Positions 62,821 through 64,000 of a stretch of 64,000 bases of DNA are shown here, piece by piece. Source of the stretch: Chthoniobacterales bacterium (lineage in GTDB: Bacteria; Verrucomicrobiota; Verrucomicrobiia; Chthoniobacterales; Terrimicrobiaceae); the NCBI GenBank assembly GCA_014879575.1, contig JACSRU010000115.1, positions 62,001-126,000 on the forward strand. The letters run 5' to 3'. The notes under the pieces are model-generated. The model was not told the DNA's origin. It did not search any database and saw only the letters and a program-made list of their open reading frames with translations. Within the stretch, counting starts at the first letter, position 1. Each line of letters begins with the position of its first letter. A program made the position numbers and the translations under genes.

Positions 62821-63474
62821 ATGAAAAGTCACTTTTTTTCGGAGAAGCTGGTATGGGGGTTTGGAGGGTTGCTGGTTCCGGGGTTGGTTGGCTGGGGAAT
62901 GGCGCTTTTCATGGTTGTCAACGACATGAACCCCACGGGCACGAAGGTTGGGCTGGCTTGCAGTTTTCCGCCTGCCCTCCAGATCGGGTTGGCCATTGAC
63001 GGGAATTGGGCACCCATCCTTGTTTCTGTCATCGGCAGTCTGGCGGTTGCTGGGGCGCTGGTTGCCTTTTTGAGGCCCGAGGCCTGTTCTCAGTTGGCAG
63101 CCAGTGGCAGGGACTACGCGACCAATATCCTGAGCAAGGAAGACAAGCAGGAAGAGAAGCCGGAAACCTCCCCTGCGGGTAGAACGGCATCTGAGGGCAG
63201 CCGGAAGGGAAAGATTCTCAGAATCATTGGGCTGTTCGGCGGGGGCATACTCACGATTGGAGGGATTGCGGTTGCGCTTTTCGCTTGGGCACACCGCCCG
63301 GTTGAAGATTCGTTGGCTGGAGCAGCCGAGCTTCTGGCCCGTGGAGGCATGGATGCGTGGGCAATCCACGATGGGCCATTTGTCATCATCATGGGGGTGG
63401 CGGTTGGCGCGATTGTTCTGGGGTTGATCGGGTTCACCAGTGCGCTCATCTCGATTGTCTGGAAGCGAATCTGA
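62821..63474 (+). CDS. Four-helix membrane protein of the island
   Basis: A 217-residue protein with four predicted membrane segments (about residues 10-32, 62-85, 132-156 and 188-212) and a charged, Gln/Glu-rich loop in the middle (SKEDKQEEKPETSPAGR). No motif recognised. ATG 62821 is 10 bases after TATACT, and no Shine-Dalgarno is seen, so it may also be leaderless. Followed 8 bp later by a lipoprotein gene, a probable partner. Confidence 0.65.
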   Translation: MKSHFFSEKLVWGFGGLLVPGLVGWGMALFMVVNDMNPTGTKVGLACSFPPALQIGLAIDGNWAPILVSVIGSLAVAGALVAFLRPEACSQLAASGRDYATNILSKEDKQEEKPETSPAGRTASEGSRKGKILRIIGLFGGGILTIGGIAVALFAWAHRPVEDSLAGAAELLARGGMDAWAIHDGPFVIIMGVAVGAIVLGLIGFTSALISIVWKRI

Positions 63475-63482
63475 TTTACGCA

Positions 63483-64000
63483 ATGAAAAAAGTCCTGTTT
63501 CTCCTCTCAGTCCTCGTCGTCAGTCTGGTTGCCGGTTGTGGTGGCCCGAACTACGCCAATGGGTTCAAAGAATGGCTGGGAAACAGCGTTGCCAAAAACG
63601 GCCCTTTGAAACTTGCATGGGTAAAAATCGAAAAGCTTTCAAGTGGGAAGACAGAAGCCGTTTTCAAATTCACAAGCGAGGTTCAGATTACCGAGAATCA
63701 ATACGGTTCTGTTGGTTCCGATGATATTGCTCCCGCTCTGGCGGCATTAAAAAAGATGAGGGAAGCGAATGTTCCCGTTCCTCAGCAGAACGAAGTTACC
63801 GCCCTATACAACGAGATGATGACGATGAGATTGCCGGTTTACAAAATTGTGACACCGGAAGGGAAAAGGGTTTCGATGAGCGGGAAGGCGCAGGCCACAT
63901 TGCTGAACAACGGAGCGTGGGAATATGAACTTTTGGATGTGGTTGGAGGGAATTACCCTGTTGGCAAAGAGCCAACGGGAAAATGGGCGCGGGAGGAGAG
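63483..64000 (+). CDS. Predicted lipoprotein, 3' end cut by window
   Basis: ATG 63483 opens a frame with no stop up to base 64000 (172 full codons). The start MKKVLFLLSVLVVSLVAGCGG is a lipoprotein signal with lipobox LVAGC, Cys at residue 19. The mature part is polar, with KIEKLSSGKTEAVFKFTSEVQITENQYG and a WEYELLDVVGGNYP stretch resembling a small beta-rich domain. Family not recognised. It lies 8 bp after the membrane-protein gene, so they are probably co-transcribed. Confidence 0.75.
   Translation, partial: MKKVLFLLSVLVVSLVAGCGGPNYANGFKEWLGNSVAKNGPLKLAWVKIEKLSSGKTEAVFKFTSEVQITENQYGSVGSDDIAPALAALKKMREANVPVPQQNEVTALYNEMMTMRLPVYKIVTPEGKRVSMSGKAQATLLNNGAWEYELLDVVGGNYPVGKEPTGKWAREE

Overview
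The window is a chromosomal segment of a GC-rich Gram-negative bacterium. Evidence for the Gram-negative envelope is the set of lipoproteins, periplasmic M23 peptidase, SbmA/BacA-type exporter and polysaccharide genes. Short dispersed hairpin repeats, the LacI/glycosidase pair, a PFOR with its DHOD-like partner and the split atp and nuo operons fit the PVC group, most likely Verrucomicrobiota. That placement is inference from gene content, because no rRNA gene or taxonomic marker was searched.

Layout. 1-0.5 kb: 3' part of a family-4 uracil-DNA glycosylase. 0.6-5.3 kb: ATP synthase operon atpBEFHAG that stops after gamma, with no beta or epsilon gene. 5.3-10.4 kb (minus): hybrid histidine kinase, coaD, guaA and a tiny lipoprotein. 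10.4-11.0 kb: aat. 11.0-15.6 kb (minus): DHOD-like protein plus pyruvate:ferredoxin oxidoreductase. 15.6-15.9 kb: two copies of a hairpin-rich repeat. 15.9-18.7 kb: serA and a site-2 protease. 18.7-22.8 kb (minus): a large glycoside-hydrolase-like protein and a LacI regulator, with a LacI-type operator on the -35 of the enzyme gene. 22.8-25.1 kb: three envelope proteins (BsuPI-like, SecD-P1-head-like, M23 peptidase). 25.2-31.5 kb: nuoIJKLMN, the ferredoxin-like and membrane half of complex I. 31.5-42.8 kb: a CE7 esterase, then metH, rplS-rnhB-yraN and the heme operon hemE-hemN-hemY-hemH on the minus strand. 43-51.5 kb: GT28 glycosyltransferase, GH1 beta-glycosidase, a degenerate NodB-type deacetylase, ybaB, dnaX, a TauE/SafE permease and an SbmA/BacA-type ABC protein.

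51.6-57.8 kb is a surface-polysaccharide-like neighbourhood: two glycosyltransferases, an AsnB amidotransferase and a deacetylase-fold protein. It is interrupted by a Phd/RelE toxin-antitoxin pair and by a remarkable 272-bp element whose perfect 31-bp terminal inverted repeats enclose two long hairpins and a mini-hairpin, giving a cloverleaf-like plan. 57.9-58.8 kb is a second toxin-antitoxin pair (MbcA/ParS-type antitoxin plus RES toxin).

From about 59.38 kb to the window end lies an integrated element. It begins with a 3' fragment of a tRNA gene (tRNA-Glu-like, minus strand) acting as an attachment site. A tyrosine recombinase, a MerR/excisionase-like protein, two orphan proteins, an XRE repressor with paired operator repeats, a four-helix membrane protein and a lipoprotein cut by the window edge follow. 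The intact tRNA should lie beyond base 64000. The strongest candidates for undescribed biology are the 54.3-54.6 kb cloverleaf element and the regulator/membrane protein/lipoprotein cargo at 62.5-64.0 kb.
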